Below, piece after piece: positions 1 through 7,364 of a stretch of DNA of 14,716 bases. Each line of letters begins with the position of its first letter. Position 1 is the first letter of the stretch. This DNA is from Nitrososphaeria archaeon (GTDB lineage Archaea > Thermoproteota > Nitrososphaeria > JACIWG01), in NCBI GenBank assembly GCA_014361085.1, contig JACIWG010000023.1:1-14716 (forward strand). Reading direction: 5' to 3'. The position numbers and the translations under genes were made by a program. The notes under the pieces were generated by a model, which was not told the DNA's origin, searched no databases, and was given only the letters and a program-made list of their open reading frames with translations.

Positions 1-28
1 ACAATAAATCAGGGGTGCATCCTCTTAA

Positions 29-1054
29 ATGCAAATTCTAGGTGAAGAAGATCTAGTAAAATATCCCTTCCTAGAAGAAACTAAAGAGTATATAGCAAAA
101 TTAGGTCTAACATTAAATGATTTTGTATCTAATGAGTTTGAAAAAGTGATAAGGCGTTGTGAACTGAGATTGATGTCTTCAAGGTATCCACCGGAACTTT
201 ATACTTTAGATAAAGACACCGATCTTCTCTCTTTTATACTAGCTTTAATTATTATCAAAGCCAGTCAGCGGGAAGATGTTTTTACTAGATTTGCTTTTAA
301 TGAAGCAAATCGAGCAGAACATTTTTTAAAAACAGAAGAAAATAAAAGAGTTTTAACTTATATTTTAAAAAGGTTGTTGAACATAAATATACTTGAAGTT
401 GATGATTTTATTGGAAATTCACATTATGAATACGCAATTCATGTAAAAGATTACATTAAACTTTCTTCATCATTAAAAAGTATACATTGGAAGATTGTTA
501 ACAAGATTGTTTACAATGGTCTTGTATATTTGAAAAGAAGAGAAATTATCAGACTTGCTCGCGATAAAATATATCAAGAAATATATAAAAGAATTAAAGA
601 TGCTCCAACCCCTGTTGTCCCTCAAAATCTTCAATACCTTGTGGATATAGTAAAAAATCGTCCACTTCCTAAAAGGTTAGCAAAAAATCTTGTACCAACT
701 GTGGACCCACCTTGTGTAACACAAATATTAGATAAAATTAAAGCAGGTAAAAATCTGTCTCATTACGAGCGTTTTTTTATAACAACATTCTTATTAAAAA
801 GAGGAAAAACTATTGATGAAATTATTAGCTTATTTTCCTTTTCTCCTGATTTTAACGAAAAAATTGCAAGATATCAAGTAGAACATATCGCTGGATTACG
901 AGGTGGTAGAAAACAATATAATGTACCTGATTGCAAAACTCTTTTCTCCCAAAGCTTGTGCTACAAAAATGAATCCTGCGATAACATATCGCATCCATTA
1001 AATTATAAGTTAAAAAAGGTGGAAAAATTATGGAGAGAAGAGAAGACTTCCTAA
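29..1054 (+). CDS. priL: DNA primase large subunit PriL
   Basis: Regulatory subunit of the archaeal/eukaryotic-type primase. It pairs with PriS to make RNA/DNA primers at the replication fork. The 341-residue protein has a helical N-terminal part (about 1-220) and a C-terminal iron-sulfur domain (about 225-330). The four expected 4Fe-4S cysteines are visible: C229 in a PPC motif, C302 in PDC, and C311 and C317 in LCYKNESC, followed by the HPLNY signature. Length is normal for archaeal PriL. The ATG at 29 is the only sensible start because an in-frame TAA lies at 26-28. A purine-rich AGGGGTG at 11-17 may be its ribosome binding site, though the 11-base spacing is long. The 3' end overlaps priS by 25 bases, which suggests translational coupling of the two subunits in equal amounts. 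Confidence 0.95.
   Translation: MQILGEEDLVKYPFLEETKEYIAKLGLTLNDFVSNEFEKVIRRCELRLMSSRYPPELYTLDKDTDLLSFILALIIIKASQREDVFTRFAFNEANRAEHFLKTEENKRVLTYILKRLLNINILEVDDFIGNSHYEYAIHVKDYIKLSSSLKSIHWKIVNKIVYNGLVYLKRREIIRLARDKIYQEIYKRIKDAPTPVVPQNLQYLVDIVKNRPLPKRLAKNLVPTVDPPCVTQILDKIKAGKNLSHYERFFITTFLLKRGKTIDEIISLFSFSPDFNEKIARYQVEHIAGLRGGRKQYNVPDCKTLFSQSLCYKNESCDNISHPLNYKLKKVEKLWREEKTS
1018..1022 (+). promoter_or_regulatory. Ribosome binding site of priS
   Basis: GGTGG lies seven bases before the priS ATG and inside the priL coding sequence. It matches the anti-Shine-Dalgarno core of archaeal 16S rRNA and supports the overlapping start at 1030. Confidence 0.65.
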
Positions 1055-2205
1055 GAAAGATATTTAGGAAGTATTACTATGAAAATGTGCATAAAATCCA
1101 AGCTCCACAAAGATTGTCTGAACGAGAAATTGGTTATTTAACATTCTATCCAGAGAAAATGATTAGACATATTAATTTAAAAAGTGAGGGTGAACTAAGG
1201 GCTCTTTTAATTCACGAAGCGCCAAAATCTGTTTACTATTCTTCAGCTTATTATGATGACCCATCAGCTCCAATTAACGCTCGAATATGGAAAGGCGCTG
1301 ATCTTGTATTTGATATTGACCTAGATCATTTGATGGTTAAGGAGGATTATATGATCTCCTTCACTCTGTGTAATAGTTGCAAACTCTATTTCCCCAAGAA
1401 TGAGAATAAAAGATGTCCTGCTTGCGGATCAGAAAAGATTAAAGTAATAAGTATTCCTACAAAAAAAGGATTAGAATATGGTAAGGAAGAAATAGTAAGA
1501 TTAATGGATATTCTTATAGAAGATTTTGGAATTTCTAAAAAGGAAATGAAAATATACTTTTCAGGAAAAAGAGGTTACCATTTGACAGTTGAAAATTCAT
1601 TATATGAAGATGCAGATCAAAATTTCCGTATGGAACTATCTGATTATTTAACTCTTAATGGATTTAAAATATCAAATATTTTAAATCAAGAGTATACTTT
1701 AAATGAGCTTTCCCAACTTTTCCCACTTCCTTATGAAAAAGGGTGGTTAGGCCGTGTCTCTAAATCTTTTTTTAAAGACATTTTAAATGACCCTCTCCAA
1801 AATCTAAACGAGAACTATCTTAGGGATATGTTACAAAAATATTTTTTAACAATAACACGTAAAGAACTACAATCTATTCTAGAAAAAATAGTTGATAAGA
1901 TAAAAATAAGAATAGATACGAACGTTACTACGGATATACATCGGATATTTAGAATGCCTGAAACCTTGCATGGAGAAACCGGTTTCATTAAAAAAGAAAT
2001 TACAATAATTGAAAGTTTCTATCCTCTAGTTGATGCAATTGCATTTACCCAAGAACCAATCAAAGTATATGTACATTATGCACCAAAATTTGAATTGAAC
2101 GAACAAGTTTTTGGTCCTTATAAAAACCAGGAAATAATCCTTCCTGAAATGACCGCTGTTTTTCTCACATGTATGGGACTAGCTGAGCCATTAGATTGTC
2201 CTTAA
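1030..2205 (+). CDS. priS: DNA primase small (catalytic) subunit PriS
   Basis: Catalytic subunit of the archaeal/eukaryotic-type primase, which polymerises primers for DNA replication. Catalytic aspartates are D95 and D97 in the FDIDLDH motif, and the third is D296 in the DTNVTTD segment. A zinc-binding knuckle is formed by C114, C117, C129 and C132. The nucleotide-binding signature SGKRGYH is at 178-184, and a second conserved histidine, H314 in LHG, lies 18 residues after D296, the same spacing as D280 and H298 in Pyrococcus PriS as I recall it. At 391 residues it is of ordinary length. The start is fixed by a good ribosome binding site at 1018-1022. The gene lies directly behind and overlaps priL, and the GINS gene follows after 21 bases, so the three probably share a transcript. 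Confidence 0.96.
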   Translation: MERREDFLRKIFRKYYYENVHKIQAPQRLSEREIGYLTFYPEKMIRHINLKSEGELRALLIHEAPKSVYYSSAYYDDPSAPINARIWKGADLVFDIDLDHLMVKEDYMISFTLCNSCKLYFPKNENKRCPACGSEKIKVISIPTKKGLEYGKEEIVRLMDILIEDFGISKKEMKIYFSGKRGYHLTVENSLYEDADQNFRMELSDYLTLNGFKISNILNQEYTLNELSQLFPLPYEKGWLGRVSKSFFKDILNDPLQNLNENYLRDMLQKYFLTITRKELQSILEKIVDKIKIRIDTNVTTDIHRIFRMPETLHGETGFIKKEITIIESFYPLVDAIAFTQEPIKVYVHYAPKFELNEQVFGPYKNQEIILPEMTAVFLTCMGLAEPLDCP

Positions 2206-2226
2206 TTGAAATAAAATTATTTAACC

Positions 2227-2829
2227 ATGAATTATGTCCTAATAATGGTGCACATGTCAATATCAGTTGACATCAATCATCTTTATGAAGTGCTTTTAAA
2301 TGAAATATTGAACAATGATTTTACAAAATTAGATGAAAATTTTTTTAACAACATTGCATTATATTTCAAACAAAACAAAAATAACAATTCTTCTTCATCT
2401 ACAATAAATTCGGTTTTAAACCAAGAAGAGAAAACAATTATATTATCACTTATAAAAAAACTTATAGAAATAAGGTCAAGGAAGTTATTTTTGATTCCTT
2501 CTGAAAAATTAACTCTTTCTAATTTGACTTTAGAAGAACGTTTCTTATTTAATCAAATTATAAAATTCAAGCAAAAAACAGAAACTTTTCTCAAAAACAT
2601 AGAAATGGGTAATATAAATAGGCTTGATGAGATGCGAAAAAAGGTTATTAAAAGGACTGTCCTCGTTAAAGTCGAATCCGATATTCCTCCATTTATTGGA
2701 GTTGATTTAAAAAAATATGGACCATTAGAGCCAGAAGATGTAGCAGTTTTACCAAGTGGAAACATCGAACCATTTTTAAATAAGTTGTCTATTAGCGGAG
2801 GGTGGGCAGAGGGCCTTGAAAATCCCTAA
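2227..2829 (+). CDS. gins51: GINS complex subunit Gins51 (Gins15)
   Basis: Subunit of the archaeal GINS complex, which joins MCM and GAN/Cdc45-like proteins in the replicative helicase. Domain order is alpha-helical A domain first (about 10-135) and small beta B domain last (about 145-190), which marks the Gins51/Sld5-Psf1 type rather than Gins23. The B domain carries the family pattern around PPFIGVDLKKYGPLEPEDVAVLP. An Asn/Ser-rich stretch at about 50-62 interrupts the A domain and is probably a flexible loop. The start is uncertain: ATGs at 2227, 2245 and 2254 are in frame and none has a well-spaced ribosome binding site. The one at 2254, just after GGTG at 2247-2250, would give a protein nine residues shorter whose N-terminus fits the family better. 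The 3' end overlaps rpl44e by 14 bases. Confidence 0.88.
   Translation: MNYVLIMVHMSISVDINHLYEVLLNEILNNDFTKLDENFFNNIALYFKQNKNNNSSSSTINSVLNQEEKTIILSLIKKLIEIRSRKLFLIPSEKLTLSNLTLEERFLFNQIIKFKQKTETFLKNIEMGNINRLDEMRKKVIKRTVLVKVESDIPPFIGVDLKKYGPLEPEDVAVLPSGNIEPFLNKLSISGGWAEGLENP
2797..2805 (+). promoter_or_regulatory. Strong ribosome binding site of rpl44e
   Basis: GGAGGGTGG lies ten bases before a TTG codon within the end of the GINS gene. It is among the strongest Shine-Dalgarno matches in the window, and it decides the TTG start of the L44e gene, since that protein has no ATG near its N-terminus. Confidence 0.7.
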
Positions 2830-3097
2830 AGAAATTAGAACTTACTGTGCAAGATGTAAATCACATACTTTACATTCTGTATCAATTTATAAAAAAGGTA
2901 GGGAACGAAGATCATCAGCTGGTGCACGCCATCATGAAAGAGATAAGAAAGGATATGGTGGACAAAAGTTCCCTGAACTTGTACGTACAGCGAAGACAAC
3001 AAAAAAGGTTACCTTAAAACTTAAATGCAAACAATGCAATTACATACATCATCGAGAAGGTGTACGTTTAAGAAAATCTGAAATAGTTGAAAGGTGA
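2816..3097 (+). CDS. rpl44e: 50S ribosomal protein L44e
   Basis: Large-subunit ribosomal protein shared by archaea and eukaryotes (eL42). The 93-residue basic protein has the expected zinc ribbon, with C11 and C14 near the N-terminus and C71 and C74 near the C-terminus. Between them is the conserved basic segment containing the GYGGQK motif at about 46-51, which contacts rRNA near the tRNA exit site. Length is typical. The start is a TTG, strongly supported by the GGAGGGTGG site upstream and by the conserved MKIPKEIRTYC beginning. It overlaps the end of the GINS gene by 14 bases and its TGA overlaps the ribosome binding site of rps27e, so the block is almost certainly one operon. Confidence 0.97.
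   Translation: MKIPKEIRTYCARCKSHTLHSVSIYKKGRERRSSAGARHHERDKKGYGGQKFPELVRTAKTTKKVTLKLKCKQCNYIHHREGVRLRKSEIVER
3092..3097 (+). promoter_or_regulatory. Ribosome binding site of rps27e
   Basis: AGGTGA covers the stop codon of rpl44e and lies eight bases before TTG 3106. The spacing favours TTG 3106 over the GTG at 3094, which sits inside this site. Confidence 0.6.
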
Positions 3098-3105
3098 CAT
3101 TTAAA

Positions 3106-3312
3106 TTGGCCAAAAAAGAAAAAATATTATTACCAAAACCAAAGAGTGCTTTTTATTTAGTAGAATGTCCCAATTGTAAGATCCAAAAAATAGTTTTTTC
3201 GCATTCAACAATAAACGTTAAATGTCCCTCATGCAGTTCGATATTATGCGAAAGTACTGGAGGCAAAGCGATAATAAAAGGTAATATAGTAAGAAGGCTA
3301 GACCAAGTTTAG
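3106..3312 (+). CDS. rps27e: 30S ribosomal protein S27e
   Basis: Small-subunit ribosomal zinc protein shared by archaea and eukaryotes (eS27). Starting at TTG 3106 the product is 68 residues, the usual archaeal size. The zinc finger is C21-x2-C24 and C40-x2-C43, and the conserved C-terminal segment with TGGKA follows. A GTG at 3094 in the same frame would add four residues, but it lies inside the AGGTGA ribosome binding site, so I prefer TTG. It follows rpl44e with no real gap; the L44e-S27e pair is common in archaea. A 44-base gap then separates it from pcn, where a new promoter may lie. Confidence 0.95.
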   Translation: MAKKEKILLPKPKSAFYLVECPNCKIQKIVFSHSTINVKCPSCSSILCESTGGKAIIKGNIVRRLDQV

Positions 3313-3316
3313 ATAA

Positions 3317-3325
3317 ATTTTTATT
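3317..3325 (+). promoter_or_regulatory. Possible TATA box for pcn
   Basis: ATTTTTATTA-like sequence in the gap between rps27e and pcn, about 35 bases before the pcn ATG. Transcription starting about 26 bases downstream would leave a short leader carrying GGGGAT. It may add a clamp-specific promoter inside the operon. The evidence is base composition and spacing only. Confidence 0.3.
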
Positions 3326-3356
3326 AATAAGAATTTCAATAATAAAGGGGATAAAA

Positions 3357-4103
3357 ATGTTCCTAGCAAGAAGTGAAAGCCCAGAAGAATGGAAAGCTGT
3401 ATCCTTGGCGATTTCTACATTAGTTGAAGAAGCCACATTCGAAGCCACCCCTCAAGGAATAAATTTCCGAGGAATGGACCCCTCTCATATTGCTCTAATT
3501 GACCTGAATTGGCCTAATACTGCATTTGAGAAATACGAATGTTCTGAGCCAATAAAAATAGGGGTGAAAATCGAGGATTTTGTTAAATTTATAAAAAGAG
3601 CATCTTCACGAGACAAAATAGAACTTGAAATGAAGGAAAACGCCCTTTTAATTAAACTATTTAATTCATATAAAAGAGAATATATTTTACACTTAATAGA
3701 ACCATATAGCACTTCTACACCACTACCAAAAATACCATTAAATTCAAAAATTGTAATAAAGACAAAAGCTTTAGAAAAACTACTAGACGATATTCAAGTG
3801 GTTTCAGAAACAGTTACCTTAACAACAACCAAGGATCAACTTCTATTAGAAGGACAAGGTGATACAGGTGTTGCAAAAGTTATAGTTGATAAAACAAATG
3901 AGGATCTAATTTCCATTGATATAAAGGAAGAGAGTTCATCTACATACAGTTTGCCACATTTAGTTGATATAATAGGTGCCCTTTCTACCGTATCGGAAAA
4001 TGTTATACTCGAATATTCATCCAAAATGCCTATTAAATTAAATTTTAAAATTGGCCCCTATGGAATTGATTTAAATTACTATCTTGCACCAAGAATTGAA
4101 TAA
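3357..4103 (+). CDS. pcn: DNA polymerase sliding clamp PCNA
   Basis: Trimeric sliding clamp that tethers DNA polymerase, FEN1, ligase and RFC to DNA. At 248 residues it has the two similar beta-alpha domains of the family: about 1-115 and about 128-248, joined by an interdomain connector around the LIEPYSTSTPLPKIP segment. The signature GMDPSHIALIDL is at about 39-50, and the C-terminus YYLAPRIE forms the usual pocket edge for PIP-box partners. GGGG at 3347-3350 lies just before ATG 3357. The gene sits between ribosomal protein genes and aIF2-alpha, the arrangement known for the archaeal replication/translation cluster. Only one PCNA gene is in this window; whether others exist elsewhere in the genome cannot be told. 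Confidence 0.97.
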   Translation: MFLARSESPEEWKAVSLAISTLVEEATFEATPQGINFRGMDPSHIALIDLNWPNTAFEKYECSEPIKIGVKIEDFVKFIKRASSRDKIELEMKENALLIKLFNSYKREYILHLIEPYSTSTPLPKIPLNSKIVIKTKALEKLLDDIQVVSETVTLTTTKDQLLLEGQGDTGVAKVIVDKTNEDLISIDIKEESSSTYSLPHLVDIIGALSTVSENVILEYSSKMPIKLNFKIGPYGIDLNYYLAPRIE

Positions 4104-4118
4104 ACGGCCTTATAGTAA

Positions 4119-4143
4119 CTATAAATGTTAGAAAAGTTATAAC
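4119..4143 (+). promoter_or_regulatory. Possible promoter of aif2a-nop10
   Basis: The 71-base gap between pcn and aif2a holds two TATA-like runs, CTATAAATG near 4120 and AGTTATAA near 4135. From the second, transcription would begin about ten bases before the ATG at 4175. No Shine-Dalgarno sequence precedes that ATG, so a nearly leaderless mRNA is plausible. The call is inferred from spacing. Confidence 0.4.
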
Positions 4144-4174
4144 CAACTCATCTTTACCCTTCTATGATTTAATT

Positions 4175-4963
4175 ATGCCAAAAAGGGATTTTCAATTACC
4201 AGAAGAGGGTGAAGTTGTCTTAGCTACTGTCACAGAAATAACACCCTTTGGTGCCTATGTTACATTAGATGAGTATCGTAATATCCATGGCTTTCTTCAT
4301 GTATCCGAAATATCATCAGGATGGGTTAAGCATATTGATAAATATGTAAAAGAAAATCAGAAAGTTATTCTAAAGGTTATACGCGTTGACAAAGTTAGAC
4401 GAGAAGTCGATCTTTCCTTACGCCAGTTAACAGAAGAAGAACGAAGAAATAAATTGCTTTTAATAAAGAAAGAGGAAAAAAGTAGAAGTGTTCTAAAGAA
4501 GGTTGCACTAGACTTACAGATTCCTGAGCAACTTCTACAAAGTTATATTGAAAAAATCTTAGAAGAATATGCTTCACTATATTCTATGATTGACGTCTTA
4601 TTGCTAAAGGGGCCTTCAATTTTAACAAAAATTTCTCTTCCAGAAGACTTCTCCCAAAGAGTGTACGAAGTTGCAAAAGAAAAACTTTCTCCCCCTCCAG
4701 TAGTTGTAAATGAAATAATACAGATCACCTCTAATGCCCCCAATGGATTAGATATAATTAAACAGGTTCTAGGTTCAGCTATCACTCTAAAAGATGAAAA
4801 TAATATATCTATAAGCATTAAATATATTGGCGCACCAAATTATCGCCTATCTCTTTCAGCACCAAATTATAAGATTGCCGAACACTTTTTAAAACAAGTT
4901 AACGATTTACTCCAAAAGGAAGCTAAAAAAAATAGGTGTGAACTTCAAATAAAAAGGGTTTGA
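4175..4963 (+). CDS. eif2a: Translation initiation factor aIF2 subunit alpha
   Basis: Alpha subunit of the heterotrimeric factor that delivers initiator Met-tRNA to the small ribosomal subunit. The 262-residue protein has the standard three-part layout. An N-terminal S1/OB domain (about 10-85) includes GEVVLATVTEITPFGAYV and a HGFLHVSEISSGW segment. A helical middle domain spans about 88-175. A C-terminal alpha-beta domain (about 176-262), which binds the gamma subunit, ends in a basic tail. Length is typical for archaea. No ribosome binding site is seen before ATG 4175; a promoter in the gap upstream may give a leaderless or nearly leaderless transcript. nop10 follows after 11 bases, the usual archaeal partner order. 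Confidence 0.96.
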   Translation: MPKRDFQLPEEGEVVLATVTEITPFGAYVTLDEYRNIHGFLHVSEISSGWVKHIDKYVKENQKVILKVIRVDKVRREVDLSLRQLTEEERRNKLLLIKKEEKSRSVLKKVALDLQIPEQLLQSYIEKILEEYASLYSMIDVLLLKGPSILTKISLPEDFSQRVYEVAKEKLSPPPVVVNEIIQITSNAPNGLDIIKQVLGSAITLKDENNISISIKYIGAPNYRLSLSAPNYKIAEHFLKQVNDLLQKEAKKNRCELQIKRV

Positions 4964-4968
4964 GGTGA
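4962..4968 (+). promoter_or_regulatory. Ribosome binding site of nop10
   Basis: GAGGTGA overlaps the stop codon of aif2a and lies six bases before ATG 4975. It is a full match to the archaeal consensus. It rules out the in-frame ATG at 4969, which would have no spacing. Confidence 0.7.
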
Positions 4969-4974
4969 ATGAGG

Positions 4975-5124
4975 ATGAAATCATTACTAAAAAAATGTCC
5001 TAAATGTCTATTATATACATTAAAAGATTCATGTCCACAATGTGGTTCTCAGACAATTTCTCCTCATCCACCTAAATTTTCTCCTGATGATAAATATGCA
5101 TACCTAAAGAGTTTGATAAGTTAA
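4975..5124 (+). CDS. nop10: H/ACA ribonucleoprotein Nop10
   Basis: Small zinc-ribbon protein of the H/ACA particle that, with Cbf5, Gar1 and L7Ae, guides pseudouridylation of rRNA. The product is 49 residues. Cysteines C8, C11, C20 and C23 form the N-terminal zinc ribbon (KKCPKC and SCPQCG). The C-terminal helix region carries the family pattern PHPPKFSPDDKYAYLK. The start at 4975 is fixed by GAGGTGA at 4962-4968. It directly follows aif2a, its usual neighbour across archaea, and is the last gene of the plus-strand cluster. The PAC2-family gene that often comes next in other archaea is absent here: only 14 bases separate nop10 from the convergent end of aglB. It is short enough to be missed by automatic gene calling. 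Confidence 0.95.
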   Translation: MKSLLKKCPKCLLYTLKDSCPQCGSQTISPHPPKFSPDDKYAYLKSLIS

Positions 5125-5138
5125 TAACTGCTCATATA

Positions 5139-7217
5139 TTATAGTTTGACTTTATAGATAAGTACTTGTAGATAGGAGTTAAAGGGTGATTTGTATACTA
5201 ACTCAAAATAAGGATCACCAGTTTCGCCAATTTTCTGATAATAGTAGTAAACTGTTATTATCTGATTGCCATATTGTGCCTGAGTTGGGAACCATGGAAG
5301 CATTTTGCCTAAAACTGTTTTTTCCCAAAAATATTCTGTAGGCTGATTGTTACTTTCATTATAGTACATTTTTTCATCTAATCTTGCAATCTTTGCCATC
5401 CAAGGGAATTTACTCTCTTCTCCTCCACCCCCTATCCAGTATACTCCTTGTTGAATCTGTTGTCCAACAGTAAAAACTAAAACGTATACATTCTTTTTTT
5501 CAGGTACAAGTTCCTTTATTATTTTTATTGCCTCTTCTTCATCTGATAAAAACATTTTACCTACTAATGCTATTTTTGTTGTATTTAATGTTGCATTATC
5601 AACTAGAGTTGTTCTGTTGCCCATGGTTCGTATCCAATACCCATAATCCCACCAAGAAATAATAACAGAATCTTCAGGTGTTTTCTCACGAATAAATGAT
5701 AATGCCTCTATCCAGTCGTTGCTTGTGATCTTAAATGCAGTAGAGCCTGTAACAAGGGATACAGGCTGATCTGCATAACGAATCCATACACTACAGTTGA
5801 AAATCATAACAATCAAAAAGAATGCAATGAAAACCAACTTAAAACTGGTATTATTAGTCTCTGAACCTTTCTTTTTTAAAGAGAATTTAGAGGATTTTGA
5901 AAATAAAGTTCTTATGATAACTATAATTCCTATGCCACCCAAAATTGCTAGGCTAAATGTTAGATAAATCATTAATCTACCGAAAGAAGCAGCAAAATAT
6001 AAAGCAGTTATGGCAAAAATTATTGCAGAAAACTTTTTGATCTCAATGTTTTTGAGAATGTAATATATGCTTAAGCCACTAAAAAATAGTATAATAGAGA
6101 AAAAGGTAAAGTATTCAACAGCTGTTGATGAAGCATGCTCCGCAACTGATTCAACAATAGGCTCCTGTGACAGTTCAAATGGAAAAATTACAGAAAGATA
6201 CCTTTGAGTTAGTTTTCCCACCGCACCAAAGCTAACCAATGTTAAGCCTATTAAAGCAGCCATTAAAACCGAATAAATTTTATCTTCAATCTTTATTTCT
6301 TTTCTTTCCTCTTTAAGCATCAAGAGGAAACAACTTACTATTCCAATGTATATTATAAGATTTGCTGGATTAACTATAACCATATAACCTGGTTTCTTAA
6401 AAATCATACTAACAAGCAAATTCCATATGGTTAAAACTATTGTGTGCTCAAAAAATACTTTATAAGATTTAACAAAAAATAATGAAGCTAAAACTAGAAT
6501 TCCCAAAGTCCCAACAAAATACATTGATCCCCCCCAAATTGTCATAGAAAGTCCCAATAGAATTCCAGCAACTGAAGCTTCTACTAGACTTTTAATAGAA
6601 ATGTCTTCTTTTTCAACAGCTCTCAAGAATAAAATAAAAACTACTATACCAAACAGATAGGCTAGAGGCTCAGTATCCCACCATCCAAATGAATCACGCG
6701 ATATTAATGGTGGAGATAAAGTAGAAAGTAATCCTGCAAAAATTCCTACAGCTTCTCCGCCTATTTCTTTTCCTAAAAAGTAGATTGCTAACGAAATTAG
6801 ACCACCAATAACGACTGGTAATAAAACCAAGAAGTCATATAGGCTAATATTTAGTTGAAGAACATTTCTAGAAAAAAGGTATAAAAATGCACCTAAATAA
6901 TGAAGTCCACTAAAAGAGGTTGAAGCCACATCTCTACCTTCAGGATACCATGCCATTTTGTCTATCCAGTTAAAATAGTCAAATATGCCAGCAAATCCAT
7001 TTTTATCAAAACTTTTTACAATATATTCAGTAGACATATATTGGAAGTATGGGTCAAACTCGTTAATATAGAATCCATATTGAGCAGTAAGTAATCGTAC
7101 ACCAACAGCCAAAACAAATATTAGCGTGAGAGAATAAATAAGCAGTATTTTTTCTCTTTTTAAAAAAGGTCTTGTGAGTCCTTTCTTGGCAGTAAAAAGT
7201 TTTGTTATAGCGCTCAT
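5139..7217 (-). CDS. aglB: Oligosaccharyltransferase AglB (Stt3 family)
   Basis: Membrane enzyme that moves a lipid-linked glycan onto Asn in N-x-S/T sites of exported proteins, acting on the outer face of the membrane. From ATG 7217 the protein has 692 residues. The first transmembrane helix is at about 24-43, followed by the acidic motif EFD (E53, D55). Further membrane helices follow to about residue 470. They include WWDTE with D181 and E183, and ESVAEH with E360, matching the SVSE/TIXE loop. The soluble C-terminal domain starts with the sequon-recognising WWDYG motif at 522-526. An alternative GTG at 7226 lies inside the GGTGGGA ribosome binding site and is rejected. It is transcribed away from tmk and converges on nop10. 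Confidence 0.95.
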   Translation of the reverse strand: MSAITKLFTAKKGLTRPFLKREKILLIYSLTLIFVLAVGVRLLTAQYGFYINEFDPYFQYMSTEYIVKSFDKNGFAGIFDYFNWIDKMAWYPEGRDVASTSFSGLHYLGAFLYLFSRNVLQLNISLYDFLVLLPVVIGGLISLAIYFLGKEIGGEAVGIFAGLLSTLSPPLISRDSFGWWDTEPLAYLFGIVVFILFLRAVEKEDISIKSLVEASVAGILLGLSMTIWGGSMYFVGTLGILVLASLFFVKSYKVFFEHTIVLTIWNLLVSMIFKKPGYMVIVNPANLIIYIGIVSCFLLMLKEERKEIKIEDKIYSVLMAALIGLTLVSFGAVGKLTQRYLSVIFPFELSQEPIVESVAEHASSTAVEYFTFFSIILFFSGLSIYYILKNIEIKKFSAIIFAITALYFAASFGRLMIYLTFSLAILGGIGIIVIIRTLFSKSSKFSLKKKGSETNNTSFKLVFIAFFLIVMIFNCSVWIRYADQPVSLVTGSTAFKITSNDWIEALSFIREKTPEDSVIISWWDYGYWIRTMGNRTTLVDNATLNTTKIALVGKMFLSDEEEAIKIIKELVPEKKNVYVLVFTVGQQIQQGVYWIGGGGEESKFPWMAKIARLDEKMYYNESNNQPTEYFWEKTVLGKMLPWFPTQAQYGNQIITVYYYYQKIGETGDPYFELVYKSPFNSYLQVLIYKVKL

Positions 7218-7222
7218 GTATC

Positions 7223-7228
7223 CCACCC
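7223..7228 (-). promoter_or_regulatory. Ribosome binding site of aglB
   Basis: On the minus strand GGGTGGGA lies about five bases before ATG 7217. It decides the start in favour of that ATG, because the in-frame GTG at 7226 is part of the site itself. Confidence 0.55.
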
Positions 7229-7327
7229 TATAACAAAAAATATTATAAAGTTAAAGTTTTTTATTCTACATAGGAAGATTTAATTAAGTTCAATTCCAAT
7301 TATAAGTTATAAAAATATCGCATAATT

Positions 7328-7335
7328 TTTAAATA
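7328..7335 (+). promoter_or_regulatory. TATA box of tmk
   Basis: TTTAAATA within a TTTTTAAATATGG run, centred about 33 bases before the tmk TTG. Transcription would start near 7357 and leave a leader of about eight bases without a Shine-Dalgarno sequence. It lies in the 147-base divergent gap shared with aglB; that gap otherwise holds AT-rich promoter-like sequence and no gene. Confidence 0.5.
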
Positions 7336-7364
7336 TGGACGTTAAACCTTATTGCAGATAAATC

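Noticed and set aside
1..45. Open frame from the window edge to a TGA at 43-45, perhaps the end of an upstream gene overlapping priL.
   Set aside because: Fourteen codons without a recognisable motif; another frame is also open for a similar length, so nothing distinguishes it from chance.
3094..3105. GTG 3094 as the start of rps27e.
   Set aside because: The codon is part of the AGGTGA site that serves TTG 3106, and the shorter product fits the family length better.
5125..5138. Terminator between nop10 and aglB.
   Set aside because: The 14-base gap has no T-run or hairpin on either strand; termination probably occurs inside the opposing gene but cannot be located.
7218..7226. GTG 7226 as the start of aglB.
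   Set aside because: It lies within the GGTGGGA ribosome binding site for ATG 7217, so starting there would leave no such site upstream.
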